Positions 1-7,575 of a DNA stretch of 24,773 bases are shown piece after piece. Source of the DNA: JAABTL01 sp964465355 (lineage in GTDB: Bacteria; Deinococcota; Deinococci; Deinococcales; Trueperaceae); assembly GCA_964465355.1 (NCBI GenBank), contig CAYXJZ010000046.1, positions 1 through 24,773 on the forward strand, written 5' to 3'. The position numbers were made by a program, and so were the translations under genes. Position 1 is the stretch's first letter; each line of letters starts with the position of its first letter. The notes under the pieces are model-generated. The model made no database searches, was not told where the DNA came from, and was given only the letters and a program-made list of their open reading frames with translations.

Positions 1-1073
1 ATCAGATCGACAAGGCGCCTGAAGAGAAGGCGCGTGGCATCACCATCAACACCTCGCACGTCGAGTACCAGACGGCGCCGCGGCACTACTCGCACGTGGA
101 CTGCCCTGGGCACGCCGATTACGTGAAGAACATGATCACCGGTGCGGCGCAGATGGACGGCGCCATCCTGGTGGTCTCCGCTGCTGACGGCCCGATGCCG
201 CAGACGCGTGAGCACATCCTGCTTGCTCGCCAGGTGGGTGTGCCGTACATCGTCGTCTTCCTCAACAAGATGGACATGGTGGAGGACGAGGAGCTGTTGG
301 AACTCGTGGAGATGGAAGTCCGCGAGCTGCTCTCCAGCTACGAGTTCCCCGGCGACGATCTGCCTGTCGTGAAGGGCTCGGCTCTGAAGGCCCTTGACGC
401 TCTGCAGGCGAACCCGCAGACCGGCCGTGGTGAGAACGAGTGGGTGGATCGGATCTGGGCGTTGCTCGATGCCGTGGACAGCTACATCCCCACGCCTGAG
501 CGTGATGTGGACAAGGCCTTCCTGATGCCGGTGGAGGACGTGTTCACCATCACCGGTCGTGGCACCGTGGCCACCGGCCGCGTCGAGCGCGGCATCGTGA
601 AGACCGGTGACGAGATCGCCATCGTCGGTCTGCGCGACACGGCGAAGTCGATCGTCACCGGTGTCGAGATGCACCGTAAGACCCTCGACTCCGGTATGGC
701 TGGCGATAACGTCGGTGTGTTGCTTCGTGGTGTGGGTCGTGATGATATCGAGCGTGGTCAGGTGTTGGCCAAGCCGGGTAGCATCACGCCGCACACTGGT
801 TTCAATGGTTCGGTGTACATCCTTCGTAAGGAGGAGGGTGGTCGTCATTCGGCTTTCTTCACGGGTTATCGTCCGCAGTTTTATTTCCGTACGACGGATG
901 TGACGGGTGTTGTGACGTTGCCTTCTGCGGTGGAGATGGTGATGCCTGGGGATAATGTGGAGTTGGGTGTTGAGTTGATCAAGCCGATTGCGATGGAGGA
1001 GGGTTTGCGCTTCGCCATTCGTGAGGGCGGCCGTACCGTGGGCGCCGGCGTCGTCACCCAGGTCACCAAGTAA
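1..1073 (+). CDS. tuf: Elongation factor Tu, 5'-truncated by the window edge
   Basis: GTPase that carries aminoacyl-tRNA to the ribosomal A site. The reading frame is open from base 3, giving about 356 visible residues; roughly 50 N-terminal residues, including the GHVDHGKT P-loop, lie outside the window. Visible parts are the RGITIN switch I segment, the DCPGH (G3) motif, NKMD (G4), SAL (G5), and complete domains 2 and 3 ending TVGAGVVTQVTK. The NPQTGRGENEWVD segment in the G domain is the insertion typical of Thermus/Deinococcus EF-Tu, the main taxonomic clue here. The stop lies 2 nt before rpsJ, as expected for a str-S10 junction. Codon usage changes abruptly between about 712 and 1010 (see findings). 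Confidence 0.98.
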   Translation, partial: QIDKAPEEKARGITINTSHVEYQTAPRHYSHVDCPGHADYVKNMITGAAQMDGAILVVSAADGPMPQTREHILLARQVGVPYIVVFLNKMDMVEDEELLELVEMEVRELLSSYEFPGDDLPVVKGSALKALDALQANPQTGRGENEWVDRIWALLDAVDSYIPTPERDVDKAFLMPVEDVFTITGRGTVATGRVERGIVKTGDEIAIVGLRDTAKSIVTGVEMHRKTLDSGMAGDNVGVLLRGVGRDDIERGQVLAKPGSITPHTGFNGSVYILRKEEGGRHSAFFTGYRPQFYFRTTDVTGVVTLPSAVEMVMPGDNVELGVELIKPIAMEEGLRFAIREGGRTVGAGVVTQVTK

Positions 1074-1075
1074 CC

Positions 1076-1396
1076 ATGGCGACCCCCAAGATCCGCATCA
1101 AGCTCAAGGCCTTCGACCACCGGAGCCTGGACAGCTCGGCGACCAAGATCGTCGAGACCGTGCGCCGCACCGGTGCCAAGGTCGCCGGCCCCGTGCCGCT
1201 GCCCACCCGCATCCGCCGCTTCTGCGTGCTGCGTGGCCCCTTCACCGACAAGGACAGCCGCGAGCACTTCGAGATCCGTACCCACAACCGGCTGATCGAC
1301 ATCAAGTCGCCCACCAAGTCGACCATCGACAGCCTCATGCACCTGGACCTCCCCACCGGGGTGGACATCGAGATCAAGACGGTCGGAGGCCGCTGA
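1076..1396 (+). CDS. rpsJ: 30S ribosomal protein S10
   Basis: Small-subunit head protein that also serves as NusE in antitermination complexes. The 106-residue product has normal family length, beginning MATPKIRIKLKAFDH and containing the conserved TGAKVAGPVPLPTR loop and the HFEIRTHNRLIDI segment. ATG lies 2 nt after the tuf stop with no strong Shine-Dalgarno sequence, so translation is probably coupled to tuf. It is the first gene of the classical S10 block. Nothing unusual is seen. Confidence 0.98.
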   Translation: MATPKIRIKLKAFDHRSLDSSATKIVETVRRTGAKVAGPVPLPTRIRRFCVLRGPFTDKDSREHFEIRTHNRLIDIKSPTKSTIDSLMHLDLPTGVDIEIKTVGGR

Positions 1397-1398
1397 GC

Positions 1399-2019
1399 GT
1401 GAAAGGCATCCTGGGCACGAAGGTGGGGATGACCCAAGTGTGGCAAGGGGACAAGTTGATCCCTGTCACCGTGGTCTTGGCAGGTCCCTGCCCCATCGTG
1501 CAACGCAAGACCCCCGAAGTGGACGGCTACAGCGCCGTGCAGCTCGGCTGGGTCGAGAAGACGGCCAAGGCGGCCAACCGCCCCGAGAGCGGCCACGCCA
1601 AGAAGGCAGGGGTCAAGCCCCAACGCCACCTGGTGGAGTTCCGCGACTACGCACCCGAAGGTGAGACCGTGACGGTCGACATCTTCGAAGCCGGTCAGAA
1701 CGTCGACGTCACCGGCACCACCAAGGGACGCGGCACCACCGGCGTCATGAAGCGCTGGAACTTCGCCGGCATGCCGGCCACCCACGGGGTGAAGAAGAAG
1801 CACCGCGCCCCCGGCTCCATCGGCCAGCGCAAGTTCCCCGGCCGCGTCTACAAAGGCAAGCGCATGGCTGGCCACTACGGCAGCGAACGCGTCACCACCG
1901 TCGGCCTCCAGGTCGTCGAGGTCCGTCCTGACGACGGCCTGCTGCTCATCAAGGGCGCCGTCCCCGGCGCCAACGGCAGCCTGGTCATCGTCAAGGACTC
2001 GAAGAGGAAGGTGAGCTGA
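1399..2019 (+). CDS. rplC: 50S ribosomal protein L3
   Basis: Early-assembling 50S protein whose long loop reaches the peptidyl transferase centre. The predicted 206 residues start at a GTG, 2 nt after the rpsJ stop, with (V/M)KGILGTKVGMTQVW, the canonical L3 N-terminus; the frame is open further upstream but only as antisense-free read-through of rpsJ without homology. The conserved FAGMPATHG loop and the KKKHRAPGSIGQ block are present, as is GHYGSERVT near the C-terminus. Its TGA overlaps the rplD ATG by one base, indicating translational coupling. Confidence 0.97.
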   Translation: MKGILGTKVGMTQVWQGDKLIPVTVVLAGPCPIVQRKTPEVDGYSAVQLGWVEKTAKAANRPESGHAKKAGVKPQRHLVEFRDYAPEGETVTVDIFEAGQNVDVTGTTKGRGTTGVMKRWNFAGMPATHGVKKKHRAPGSIGQRKFPGRVYKGKRMAGHYGSERVTTVGLQVVEVRPDDGLLLIKGAVPGANGSLVIVKDSKRKVS

Positions 2020-2630
2020 TGGCGGTCACCGTCGACGTCATCGGGAGCGACCGCAAGGTCGTGCTCGACCTGCCGGAACCCAAGGAAGCAGTGCTGCACG
2101 AGGTCGTCGCCTGGCAGCTCAGCAAGCGCCGCCGTGGCACCGCCGCCGCCAAGACCCGATCCCAGGTCAGCGGCAGCACCGCCAAGATCTACCCCCAGAA
2201 GGGGACCGGCCGTGCCCGCCACGGTAGCCGCAAGGCGCCCATCTTCGTCGGTGGCAGCAAGGCCTTCGGCCCGCAGCCGCGTGACTACAGCTACACCTTG
2301 CCCAAGCGCGTTCGCCGCCTCGGCCTCGAGATGGCCATCGCCGCCCGCGCCCAGGACGGCAAGCTCACCCTGGTGGAGAGCTTCGGCATCAGCGAAGGCC
2401 GGACCCGCGAGTTCGTCGGTTGGGCCAAGAGCAACGGCTTCGACGGCACCGAGCGCGTGCTGCTGGTCAGCGACGACGAACTGGTGCGGCGTGCAGCCCG
2501 CAACCTGCCCTGGGTCAGCGTCCTGCCTTCGCGCGGCCTGAACGTCTACGACGTCCTGCGCAACGAGCGCCTGATCGCCGACGCCGACATCTTCGTCGCC
2601 GACGAGGAAGACGTGGAGGCTGCAGCATGA
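2019..2630 (+). CDS. rplD: 50S ribosomal protein L4 (L4/L1e family)
   Basis: 50S protein lining the exit tunnel; in some bacteria it also autoregulates the S10 operon. The product is 203 residues with the tunnel-loop region KRRRGTAAAKTRSQVSGS, the KGTGRARHGSRKAPIFVGG motif and the C-terminal RNERLIADADIF. The start overlaps the L3 stop by one base and the end overlaps rplW by four (ATGA). No separate leader that could act as an L4 target is visible before rpsJ. Acidic C-terminal residues (ADEEDVEAAA) are slightly unusual but unremarkable. Confidence 0.97.
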   Translation: MAVTVDVIGSDRKVVLDLPEPKEAVLHEVVAWQLSKRRRGTAAAKTRSQVSGSTAKIYPQKGTGRARHGSRKAPIFVGGSKAFGPQPRDYSYTLPKRVRRLGLEMAIAARAQDGKLTLVESFGISEGRTREFVGWAKSNGFDGTERVLLVSDDELVRRAARNLPWVSVLPSRGLNVYDVLRNERLIADADIFVADEEDVEAAA

Positions 2631-2923
2631 GCCATCTCGACCACTTCTCCCTGCTCCTGCGCCCGGTGCTCTCCGAGAAGGCGGTCGGCCAGTTCGACAG
2701 CGGCCGCTACGTCTTCTACGTGCACCCCGACGCCAACCGCAGCCAGGTCAAGGACGCCGTCGAGCGCGCCTTCAAGGTCGAGGTCGTGAAGGTCAACGTC
2801 CTCAACCTCAGAGGCAAGGAACGGCGCCAAGGCCGCTACACCGGCCGCACCGCCGACCGCAAGAAGGCGATCGTCACCCTGGCCCAAGGCCAACGCATCC
2901 AACAGCTCGACGGGCTGACCTAA
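2627..2923 (+). CDS. rplW: 50S ribosomal protein L23
   Basis: Tunnel-exit protein that forms the docking site for trigger factor and SRP. The product is 98 residues from ATG 2627 (MSHLDHFSLLLRPVLSEKAV); the frame is open for 207 nt upstream but that part is out-of-frame rplD sequence with no L23 similarity. The core FKVEVVKVNVLNLRGKE and the RTADRKKAIVTL strand are recognisable and length is normal. The start codon overlaps the rplD stop in an ATGA arrangement. Confidence 0.97.
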   Translation: MSHLDHFSLLLRPVLSEKAVGQFDSGRYVFYVHPDANRSQVKDAVERAFKVEVVKVNVLNLRGKERRQGRYTGRTADRKKAIVTLAQGQRIQQLDGLT

Positions 2924-2936
2924 GGGAGGGAGTCAC

Positions 2937-3770
2937 ATGGCCACCAAGAAGTACAGACCCTATACGCCCTCCCGTCGCTTCATGACCACGTCCGACTTCG
3001 CGGACGTCAGCAAGAGCCGGCCGGAGAAGTCCCTCCTCGAACCTCGCCCGCGTTCGGGGGGCCGCAACAACCACGGCCGCATCACCTCGCGCTTCATCGG
3101 CGGCGGCCACAAGCGCCGTTACCGCGTCGTGGACTTCGTTCGCCGCGACAAGCAAGGTGTGCCAGCCAAGGTCGCCGGGATCGAGTACGACCCCAACCGC
3201 AGCGCCCGCCTCGCCCTGCTGCACTACCTCGACGGCGAGAAGCGCTACATCATCGCCCCAGAGAAGCTGGTCGTCGGCAGCCGCATCGTGGCCGGCCCTG
3301 ACGCCGAGCCGGTGGTCGGCAACGCCATGCCGCTGCGCTTCGTGCCCATCGGCGCGGTGGTGCACGCCATCGAACTCACCCCGGGCAAGGGCGCCCAGAT
3401 GGCCCGCTCCGCCGGGACCGGCGTGCAGATCCAAGGCCGTGACGGCGACTACGTCACCCTGCGCCTGCCATCAGGCGAGCTGCGCCGGGTCCACGGCGAG
3501 TGCTACGCCACCATCGGCGTGGTCGGCAACGCCGAACACAAGAACATCGTGCTCGGCAAGGCCGGCCGTAAGCGCTGGCTCGGCCGCAAGCCCCACAACC
3601 GCGGTCGCTCCATGAACCCCGTCGACCACCCCCACGGCGGTGGCGAGGGCCGCTCCTCCGGGGGCCGTCCACCGGTCAGCCCATGGGGTCAGCAAGCGAA
3701 GGGCCTCAAGACCCGCAACAAGCGCAAGGTCTCGAGCCGCTTCATCGTCCGCCGCCGGAAGGAGAAGTAA
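2937..3770 (+). CDS. rplB: 50S ribosomal protein L2
   Basis: One of the most conserved 50S proteins, needed for subunit association and peptidyl transfer. The 277-residue product has the usual length. It contains GGRNNHGRITSRFIGGGHKR near residues 41-60 and the family signature NPVDHPHGGGEGR around residues 227-239, including the histidine linked to peptidyl transferase function. A good Shine-Dalgarno sequence (GGGAGGGAG) sits just before ATG 2937, in a 13-nt gap after rplW, so this is a re-initiation point in the operon. Confidence 0.98.
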   Translation: MATKKYRPYTPSRRFMTTSDFADVSKSRPEKSLLEPRPRSGGRNNHGRITSRFIGGGHKRRYRVVDFVRRDKQGVPAKVAGIEYDPNRSARLALLHYLDGEKRYIIAPEKLVVGSRIVAGPDAEPVVGNAMPLRFVPIGAVVHAIELTPGKGAQMARSAGTGVQIQGRDGDYVTLRLPSGELRRVHGECYATIGVVGNAEHKNIVLGKAGRKRWLGRKPHNRGRSMNPVDHPHGGGEGRSSGGRPPVSPWGQQAKGLKTRNKRKVSSRFIVRRRKEK

Positions 3771-3772
3771 CC

Positions 3773-4036
3773 ATGCCCCGTAGCGTGAAGAAGGGCCCCT
3801 TCATCGACGGCCACTTGCTCAAGAAGGTCGACGCCGCGAACGCCAGCAGCGACCGCAGGGTCATCAAGACCTGGAGCCGTCGCAGCACCATCATCCCCGA
3901 GATGGTGGGTCACACCATCGGCGTCTACAACGGACGCCAGCATGTGCCTGTGTTCGTGCAGGAGAACATGGTCGGCCACAAGCTGGGCGAGTTCTCGCCC
4001 ACGCGCACCTTCCGTGGCCACGGCGGGAAGGGCTGA
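3773..4036 (+). CDS. rpsS: 30S ribosomal protein S19
   Basis: Head protein of the 30S subunit that contacts S13 and the A-site tRNA region. The product is 87 residues, MPRSVKKGPFIDGHLLKKV, with the signature GHTIGVYNGRQHVPVFV and LGEFSPTRTFRGH. ATG 3773 lies 2 nt after the L2 stop, and the GGAG of the L2 C-terminal codons (GGAGAAGTAACC) supplies the ribosome binding site. Upstream open frame is read-through of rplB in another frame and is excluded. Confidence 0.97.
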   Translation: MPRSVKKGPFIDGHLLKKVDAANASSDRRVIKTWSRRSTIIPEMVGHTIGVYNGRQHVPVFVQENMVGHKLGEFSPTRTFRGHGGKG

Positions 4037-4038
4037 TC

Positions 4039-4377
4039 ATGGCTGCTTCCGCCCAGCTCCGCATGCTGCGCTCCACCCCGCGCAAGACCCGCCTGGTGGC
4101 GGACTTGATCCGCGGCAAGGGCGTCAGCGAGGCCGAGGACATCCTCAAGTTCACCGACCGCCGCGTCGCGACGCCGCTGCTCAAGCTGCTGCAGAGCGCC
4201 AAGGCCAACGCCGTGAACAACCACGACATGTTCGAGGACAGCCTCTTCGTCAAGGCCATCCAGGTCGGCGACGGCCCGCAGATCAAGCGCTTCCTTGCTC
4301 GTGCCCGCGGCCGCGCCGACATGCTCCGCAAACGCACTAGCCACATCACCATCACCCTGGAGGAACGCCGTGGGTAA
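4039..4377 (+). CDS. rplV: 50S ribosomal protein L22
   Basis: 50S protein whose beta-hairpin forms part of the exit tunnel near the macrolide site. The product is 112 residues; TPRKTRLVADLIRGK near residue 14 and the C-terminal RARGRADMLRKRTSHITITL hairpin and strand are conserved. It starts 2 nt after rpsS and its last eight bases are shared with the start of rpsC, so the ribosome ending L22 sits on the S3 start codon. Confidence 0.97.
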   Translation: MAASAQLRMLRSTPRKTRLVADLIRGKGVSEAEDILKFTDRRVATPLLKLLQSAKANAVNNHDMFEDSLFVKAIQVGDGPQIKRFLARARGRADMLRKRTSHITITLEERRG

Positions 4378-5158
4378 CAAGATCAACCCCCTGGGCTTCC
4401 GCCTCGGCGTCAACAAGACCGCTTCGGCCCGCTGGTACGCCGGCAAGAAGACCTACCCGAAGCTCCTCCAGGAGGACGTGGCCATCCGTGCCGCGGTCAA
4501 CGCGGACGTCGGTCGCTCCGGCATCTCCCGCATCGACATCGAGCGCGCGGCCCACAACGTCAACGTCACCATCCACACGGCCAAGCCAGGCGTGGTCATC
4601 GGTCGCGGTGGTGAGTCCATCAAGGCCTTGCGCGCCAAGCTCGACGGCGTGGTCGACGGCACCGTCGCGGTGAACGTGCAAGAGGTCGGCAACCCCAACA
4701 CCAACGCCGTGTTGGTGGCGCAGCGCATCGCCGAGCAGCTCGAACGCCGCTTCGCCTTCCGTCGCGCCATGAAGCAGGCCCTGCAGCGCACCATGGAGTC
4801 CGGCGCCCGCGGCGTCAAGATCCGCTGCTCCGGCCGCCTCGGTGGCACCGAGCAGGCCCGGCCCGAGTGGTACGCAGACGGCCGCGTGCCCCTGCACACC
4901 CTGCGCGCCGACATCGACTACGGCACCGCAGAGGCCCGCACCACCTACGGCATCATCGGTGTGAAGGTCTGGGTCTTCCACGGCGAGATCGTCGGCGACC
5001 GCACCCGCGGCCGCGCCGTGTTGCCCCGCCCCCGCCTCGACGACGACAAGCGCAACCGCCGTCGCCGCCCAGCCGCCCGTCGTCGCGACGCTCCGGGTGC
5101 CCCCGGCGCCAAGCCCGGGCCCGGTGGCGCCCGTGCGCGTGTCAGGAAGGATCGCTGA
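4370..5158 (+). CDS. rpsC: 30S ribosomal protein S3, long basic C-terminal tail
   Basis: 30S protein at the mRNA entry channel. From GTG 4370 the product is 262 residues, beginning (V/M)GNKINPLGFRLGVNK, with the KH domain motif VVIGRGGESIKALR near residues 75-90 and the C-terminal fold HTLRADIDYGTAEA. The family usually has about 210-240 residues; the excess is a tail after about residue 220 rich in Arg, Pro, Ala and Gly, likely disordered and RNA-binding. The first 8 bases overlap rplV. An earlier in-frame ATG at 4295 lies within rplV and has no S3 similarity. Confidence 0.96.
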   Translation: MGNKINPLGFRLGVNKTASARWYAGKKTYPKLLQEDVAIRAAVNADVGRSGISRIDIERAAHNVNVTIHTAKPGVVIGRGGESIKALRAKLDGVVDGTVAVNVQEVGNPNTNAVLVAQRIAEQLERRFAFRRAMKQALQRTMESGARGVKIRCSGRLGGTEQARPEWYADGRVPLHTLRADIDYGTAEARTTYGIIGVKVWVFHGEIVGDRTRGRAVLPRPRLDDDKRNRRRRPAARRRDAPGAPGAKPGPGGARARVRKDR

Positions 5159-5161
5159 GCC

Positions 5162-5587
5162 ATGTTGCTCCCCAAGCGCGTGAAGTACCGCAAGCAGATG
5201 CGCGGCCGCATGACCGGCGACACCAAGGGTGGCGACTACGTCGCCTTCGGTGACTACGGCCTTGTAGCGCTGGAGCCTGCTTGGATCAAGTCCAACCAGA
5301 TCGAGGCCTGCCGTATCACCATGAGCCGTTTCTTCCGGCGCGGTGGCAAGATCTACATCCGTGTGTTCCCCGACAAGCCCGTCACCAAGAAGCCCCAGGA
5401 AGTGCGAATGGGGAAGGGCAAGGGCGCCGTGGAGTACTGGGTGTCCGTCGTCAAGCCCGGCCGGATCCTGTTCGAGGTGGCCAACGTCACCGAGGAGCAG
5501 GCCAAGGAGGCCTTCCGCCTGGCGGGCCACAAGTTGCCCATCAAGGTCAAGATGGTGAAGCGCGAGGTCTACGATGAAGCCCAATGA
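5162..5587 (+). CDS. rplP: 50S ribosomal protein L16
   Basis: 50S protein near the A-site tRNA elbow, a late-assembling component. The product is 141 residues, MLLPKRVKYRKQMRGRMTG, with the family signatures RRGGKIYIRVFPDKPVTKKP and RMGKGKGAVEYWV, and the C-terminal LAGHKLPIK. It begins 3 nt after rpsC and overlaps the following rpmC by 14 nt, one of the longest overlaps in the operon. Confidence 0.98.
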   Translation: MLLPKRVKYRKQMRGRMTGDTKGGDYVAFGDYGLVALEPAWIKSNQIEACRITMSRFFRRGGKIYIRVFPDKPVTKKPQEVRMGKGKGAVEYWVSVVKPGRILFEVANVTEEQAKEAFRLAGHKLPIKVKMVKREVYDEAQ

Positions 5588-5768
5588 GGCACGCAAGCTG
5601 ACGGCGAAGGAGAACACCGACACCGTCACCGAGCTGCGCGAAGAGCTGTTGGGCCTGCGTTTCCAGGCGGCGGTGGGGCAAGCCAGCAACCCGCGCCGGA
5701 TCCGCATCGCCAAGCGTGAGATCGCCAGGCTGCTGACCGTGGCCCGCGAGAAGGAGCAGGGGACGTGA
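5574..5768 (+). CDS. rpmC: 50S ribosomal protein L29
   Basis: Small helical 50S protein next to L23 at the tunnel exit. The 64-residue product MKPNEARKLTAKENTDTV shows the two-helix pattern and the signature LRFQAAVGQASNPRRIRIAKREIARL. Its ATG lies inside the end of rplP (14-nt overlap) and its stop shares GTGA with the rpsQ start. Length is normal. Confidence 0.96.
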   Translation: MKPNEARKLTAKENTDTVTELREELLGLRFQAAVGQASNPRRIRIAKREIARLLTVAREKEQGT

Positions 5769-6010
5769 AGAAGGTGCTGCAAGGCCGTGTCACCTCTGAC
5801 AAGGCGCACAAGACGGTGACCGTGCACGTGGAGAGGCGCTTCAAGCACCCCCTGTACGGCAAGGTCGTGACCGTCTCCAAGAAGTACCTGGCCCACGACG
5901 AGGACGACAGCTACGGCATCGGCGACGTCGTCGAGATCACCGCCGCCCGCCCCATGAGCAAGCGCAAGCGCTTCGTCGTCACGCGCCTGGTCGAGAAGGC
6001 AAGGGCCTGA
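5765..6010 (+). CDS. rpsQ: 30S ribosomal protein S17
   Basis: OB-fold primary 16S rRNA-binding protein. From GTG 5765 the product is 81 residues: MKKVLQGRVTSDKAHKTVTV, then HPLYGKVVTVSKKYLAHDE, the S17 signature GIGDVVEITAARPMSKRKRF. Overlap with rpmC is the 4-base GTGA. Typical bacterial S17 is about 80-105 residues, so this is the short form without the C-terminal extension found in Thermus. Confidence 0.97.
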   Translation: MKKVLQGRVTSDKAHKTVTVHVERRFKHPLYGKVVTVSKKYLAHDEDDSYGIGDVVEITAARPMSKRKRFVVTRLVEKARA

Positions 6011-6013
6011 GCC

Positions 6014-6382
6014 ATGATCCAGCAGGAGACCTTCCTCGACGTGGCCGACAACTCTGGTGCGCGTCGCATCCAGTGCATCCGTGTGCTCGGCACCGGCCAG
6101 CAGTGGGTGGGCTCGGTGGGTGACATCATCGTCGCCGCCGTGAAGGACGCCATCCCCCATGCGGCGGTGAAGAAGGGCGATGTGGTCAAGGCCGTCATCG
6201 TCCGCACCAAGAAGGAGATCAACCGCAGCGACGGCTCGTCGATCCGTTTCGACACCAACGCCGCGGTGATCATCAACAACCAGAACGAGCCTCGCGGCAC
6301 CCGCGTCTTCGGACCGGTGGCGCGCGAGCTGCGCGAGAAGCGCTTCATGCGCATCGTCTCGCTGGCGCCGGAGGTGCTGTGA
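6014..6382 (+). CDS. rplN: 50S ribosomal protein L14
   Basis: 50S protein at the subunit interface (bridge B8), and target of the silencing factor RsfS. The 122-residue product MIQQETFLDVADNSGARRIQCIRVLG has the full family length, with KKGDVVKAVIVRTKKEI and the signature FDTNAAVIINNQNEPRGTRVFGPVARELR. It starts 3 nt after rpsQ and its TGA overlaps the rplX ATG by one base. It marks the start of the spc block. Confidence 0.98.
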   Translation: MIQQETFLDVADNSGARRIQCIRVLGTGQQWVGSVGDIIVAAVKDAIPHAAVKKGDVVKAVIVRTKKEINRSDGSSIRFDTNAAVIINNQNEPRGTRVFGPVARELREKRFMRIVSLAPEVL

Positions 6383-6744
6383 TGGCACAACTGAAGTCGG
6401 CCCAGCGCGGTAAGCAGGCCAGCACCAAGCTGCGGCTGCGCAAGGGCGACCAGGTCAAGGTGACCTCGGGCAAGCACCGTGGATCCGAAGGCGAGATCCT
6501 GCGGGTCGACCACGAGAAGAACCGCGTCCTGATCAAGAACGTCAACGTCATCAAGAAGGCCCAGAAGCCCACCCAGCAGAACCCACGGGGCGGCTTCAAG
6601 GAGCAGGAGGCGCCCATCCACGCCAGCAACGTGCGCCTGCTCGACCCCCAGACCGGCAAGCCGACCCGCATCGGCAGCAAGGTCCTGGAGGACGGCCGCA
6701 AGGTTCGTGTCAGCGTCAAAACCGGCGCGGTGCTGGACGAGTGA
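6382..6744 (+). CDS. rplX: 50S ribosomal protein L24
   Basis: 50S assembly-initiator protein with a KOW domain. From ATG 6382 (TGATG overlap with rplN) the product is 120 residues. The KOW motif KLRLRKGDQVKVTSGKHRG is at about residues 17-35, followed by VLIKNVNVIKKAQKP and the C-terminal QEAPIHASNVRLLDPQTGKP. A GTG at 6379 is in frame but would only add one residue. Length is normal for the family. Confidence 0.97.
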   Translation: MAQLKSAQRGKQASTKLRLRKGDQVKVTSGKHRGSEGEILRVDHEKNRVLIKNVNVIKKAQKPTQQNPRGGFKEQEAPIHASNVRLLDPQTGKPTRIGSKVLEDGRKVRVSVKTGAVLDE

Positions 6745-6752
6745 GGCAGGAG

Positions 6753-7298
6753 ATGCAGAAGGTCGACCTCCCCATCGTGAACAAGTACCGTGAAGCGGTG
6801 CCGCAATTGCAGCAGCGCCACGGTTACGACAACGTCATGGCCGTGCCAAGGGTCGAGAAGATCGTCCTGAACATGGGTGTTGGCGAAGCCCGCGAGGACG
6901 CGAAGCTGCTGGAGAAGGCAAGCCGCGACCTGGCCATGATCGCCCTGCAGCGCCCGGTGATCACCAAGGCGAAGAAGTCCGTGTCGAACTTCAAGATCCG
7001 CGCTGGCATGCCGGTCGGCTTGAAGGTGACCCTGCGCCGTGAGCGCATGTGGGCCTTCCTCGACAAGCTGATCAACGTGGCCCTGCCCCGCGTGCGCGAC
7101 TTCCGCGGCGTCGGCAACGCCTTCGACGGCCGCGGCAACTACAGCCTCGGACTGCGCGAACAGCTCGTGTTCCCCGAGATCAGCTACGACCAGGTGGACG
7201 CCACGCGCGGCCTGGACATCACCATCGTCACCTCGGCCAGCACGGACGAGGAAGCCAGGAGCCTGCTCGAGTCCCTCGGCATGCCCTTCAGGAAGTAA
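6753..7298 (+). CDS. rplE: 50S ribosomal protein L5
   Basis: 5S rRNA-binding protein of the central protuberance that contacts the P-site tRNA. From ATG 6753 the product is 181 residues (MQKVDLPIVNKYREAV), matching the usual 180-residue length, with the PRVEKIVLNMGVGEA motif, NFKIRAGMPVGLKVTLRRERMW and DFRGVGNAFDGRGNYSLG. I chose 6753 because a GAGG six bases upstream is a good ribosome binding site and the N-terminus then aligns with homologues. An in-frame GTG at 6741 overlaps the rplX stop (GTGA) and would add four residues. Confidence 0.96.
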   Translation: MQKVDLPIVNKYREAVPQLQQRHGYDNVMAVPRVEKIVLNMGVGEAREDAKLLEKASRDLAMIALQRPVITKAKKSVSNFKIRAGMPVGLKVTLRRERMWAFLDKLINVALPRVRDFRGVGNAFDGRGNYSLGLREQLVFPEISYDQVDATRGLDITIVTSASTDEEARSLLESLGMPFRK

Positions 7299-7307
7299 GG
7301 AGACCGG

Positions 7308-7493
7308 ATGGCCACCAAGGCACAGATCGCCAAGTCCAAGCGCAAGCCCAAGTTCTCGACCCGCAAGGTCAACCGTTGCTCCGTGACCGGCCGTGCGCGG
7401 GGTTACATCCGCTTCTTCGGTCTCAGCCGCATCACCATGCGTGAGATGGCCCACCGCGGGCATCTGCCTGGTGTGACCAAGGCCTCCTGGTAG
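7308..7493 (+). CDS. rpsN: 30S ribosomal protein S14, short form lacking the zinc-binding cysteines
   Basis: 30S head protein. The 61-residue size and the sequence FGLSRITMREMAHRGHLPGVTKASW identify the short 'type Z' S14, which normally holds one zinc through two CxxC pairs. Here only Cys24 of the four remains: positions 27, 40 and 43 are Thr, Ser and Thr (NRCSVTGRAR and GLSRITM). The fold is otherwise intact, so the gene looks functional but zinc-free rather than decayed. ATG follows a strong AAGGAG ribosome binding site. It is followed by the only long gap in the operon. Confidence 0.97.
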   Translation: MATKAQIAKSKRKPKFSTRKVNRCSVTGRARGYIRFFGLSRITMREMAHRGHLPGVTKASW

Positions 7494-7496
7494 TTG

Positions 7497-7521
7497 GCTC
7501 TCGTCCCCAAGGGACGAGAGC
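7497..7521 (+). promoter_or_regulatory. Perfect 11-bp hairpin after rpsN
   Basis: GCTCTCGTCCC (7497-7507) is perfectly complementary to GGGACGAGAGC (7511-7521) with a CAA loop. There is no T-run behind it, so it does not look like a standard intrinsic terminator. It may be an mRNA processing, stability or attenuation element. It is the first of three consecutive stems in the rpsN-rpsH gap. Confidence 0.8.
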
Positions 7522-7523
7522 TT

Positions 7524-7542
7524 GCGATCCCTTCGGGATCGC
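7524..7542 (+). promoter_or_regulatory. Perfect 8-bp hairpin, second stem in the rpsN-rpsH gap
   Basis: GCGATCCC (7524-7531) pairs with GGGATCGC (7535-7542) around a TTC loop, two bases after the preceding hairpin. No T-tract follows. Stacking of two perfect GC-rich stems argues for a structured RNA element rather than chance, but its role is unknown. Confidence 0.7.
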
Positions 7543-7575
7543 GGCCCAGGACAGAAACACAGACATCCTTGTGCC

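Noticed and set aside
4352..6388. 678-codon open frame on the minus strand
   Set aside because: It runs antisense across rplV, rpsC, rplP, rpmC, rpsQ and rplN, all of which are unmistakable. Its His/Asp/Leu/Gly-rich product is the usual shadow of GC-rich coding sequence.
7497..7542. The two hairpins after rpsN as a plain intrinsic terminator
   Set aside because: Neither stem is followed by a T-run, and the next genes belong to the same operon with no clear promoter between them.
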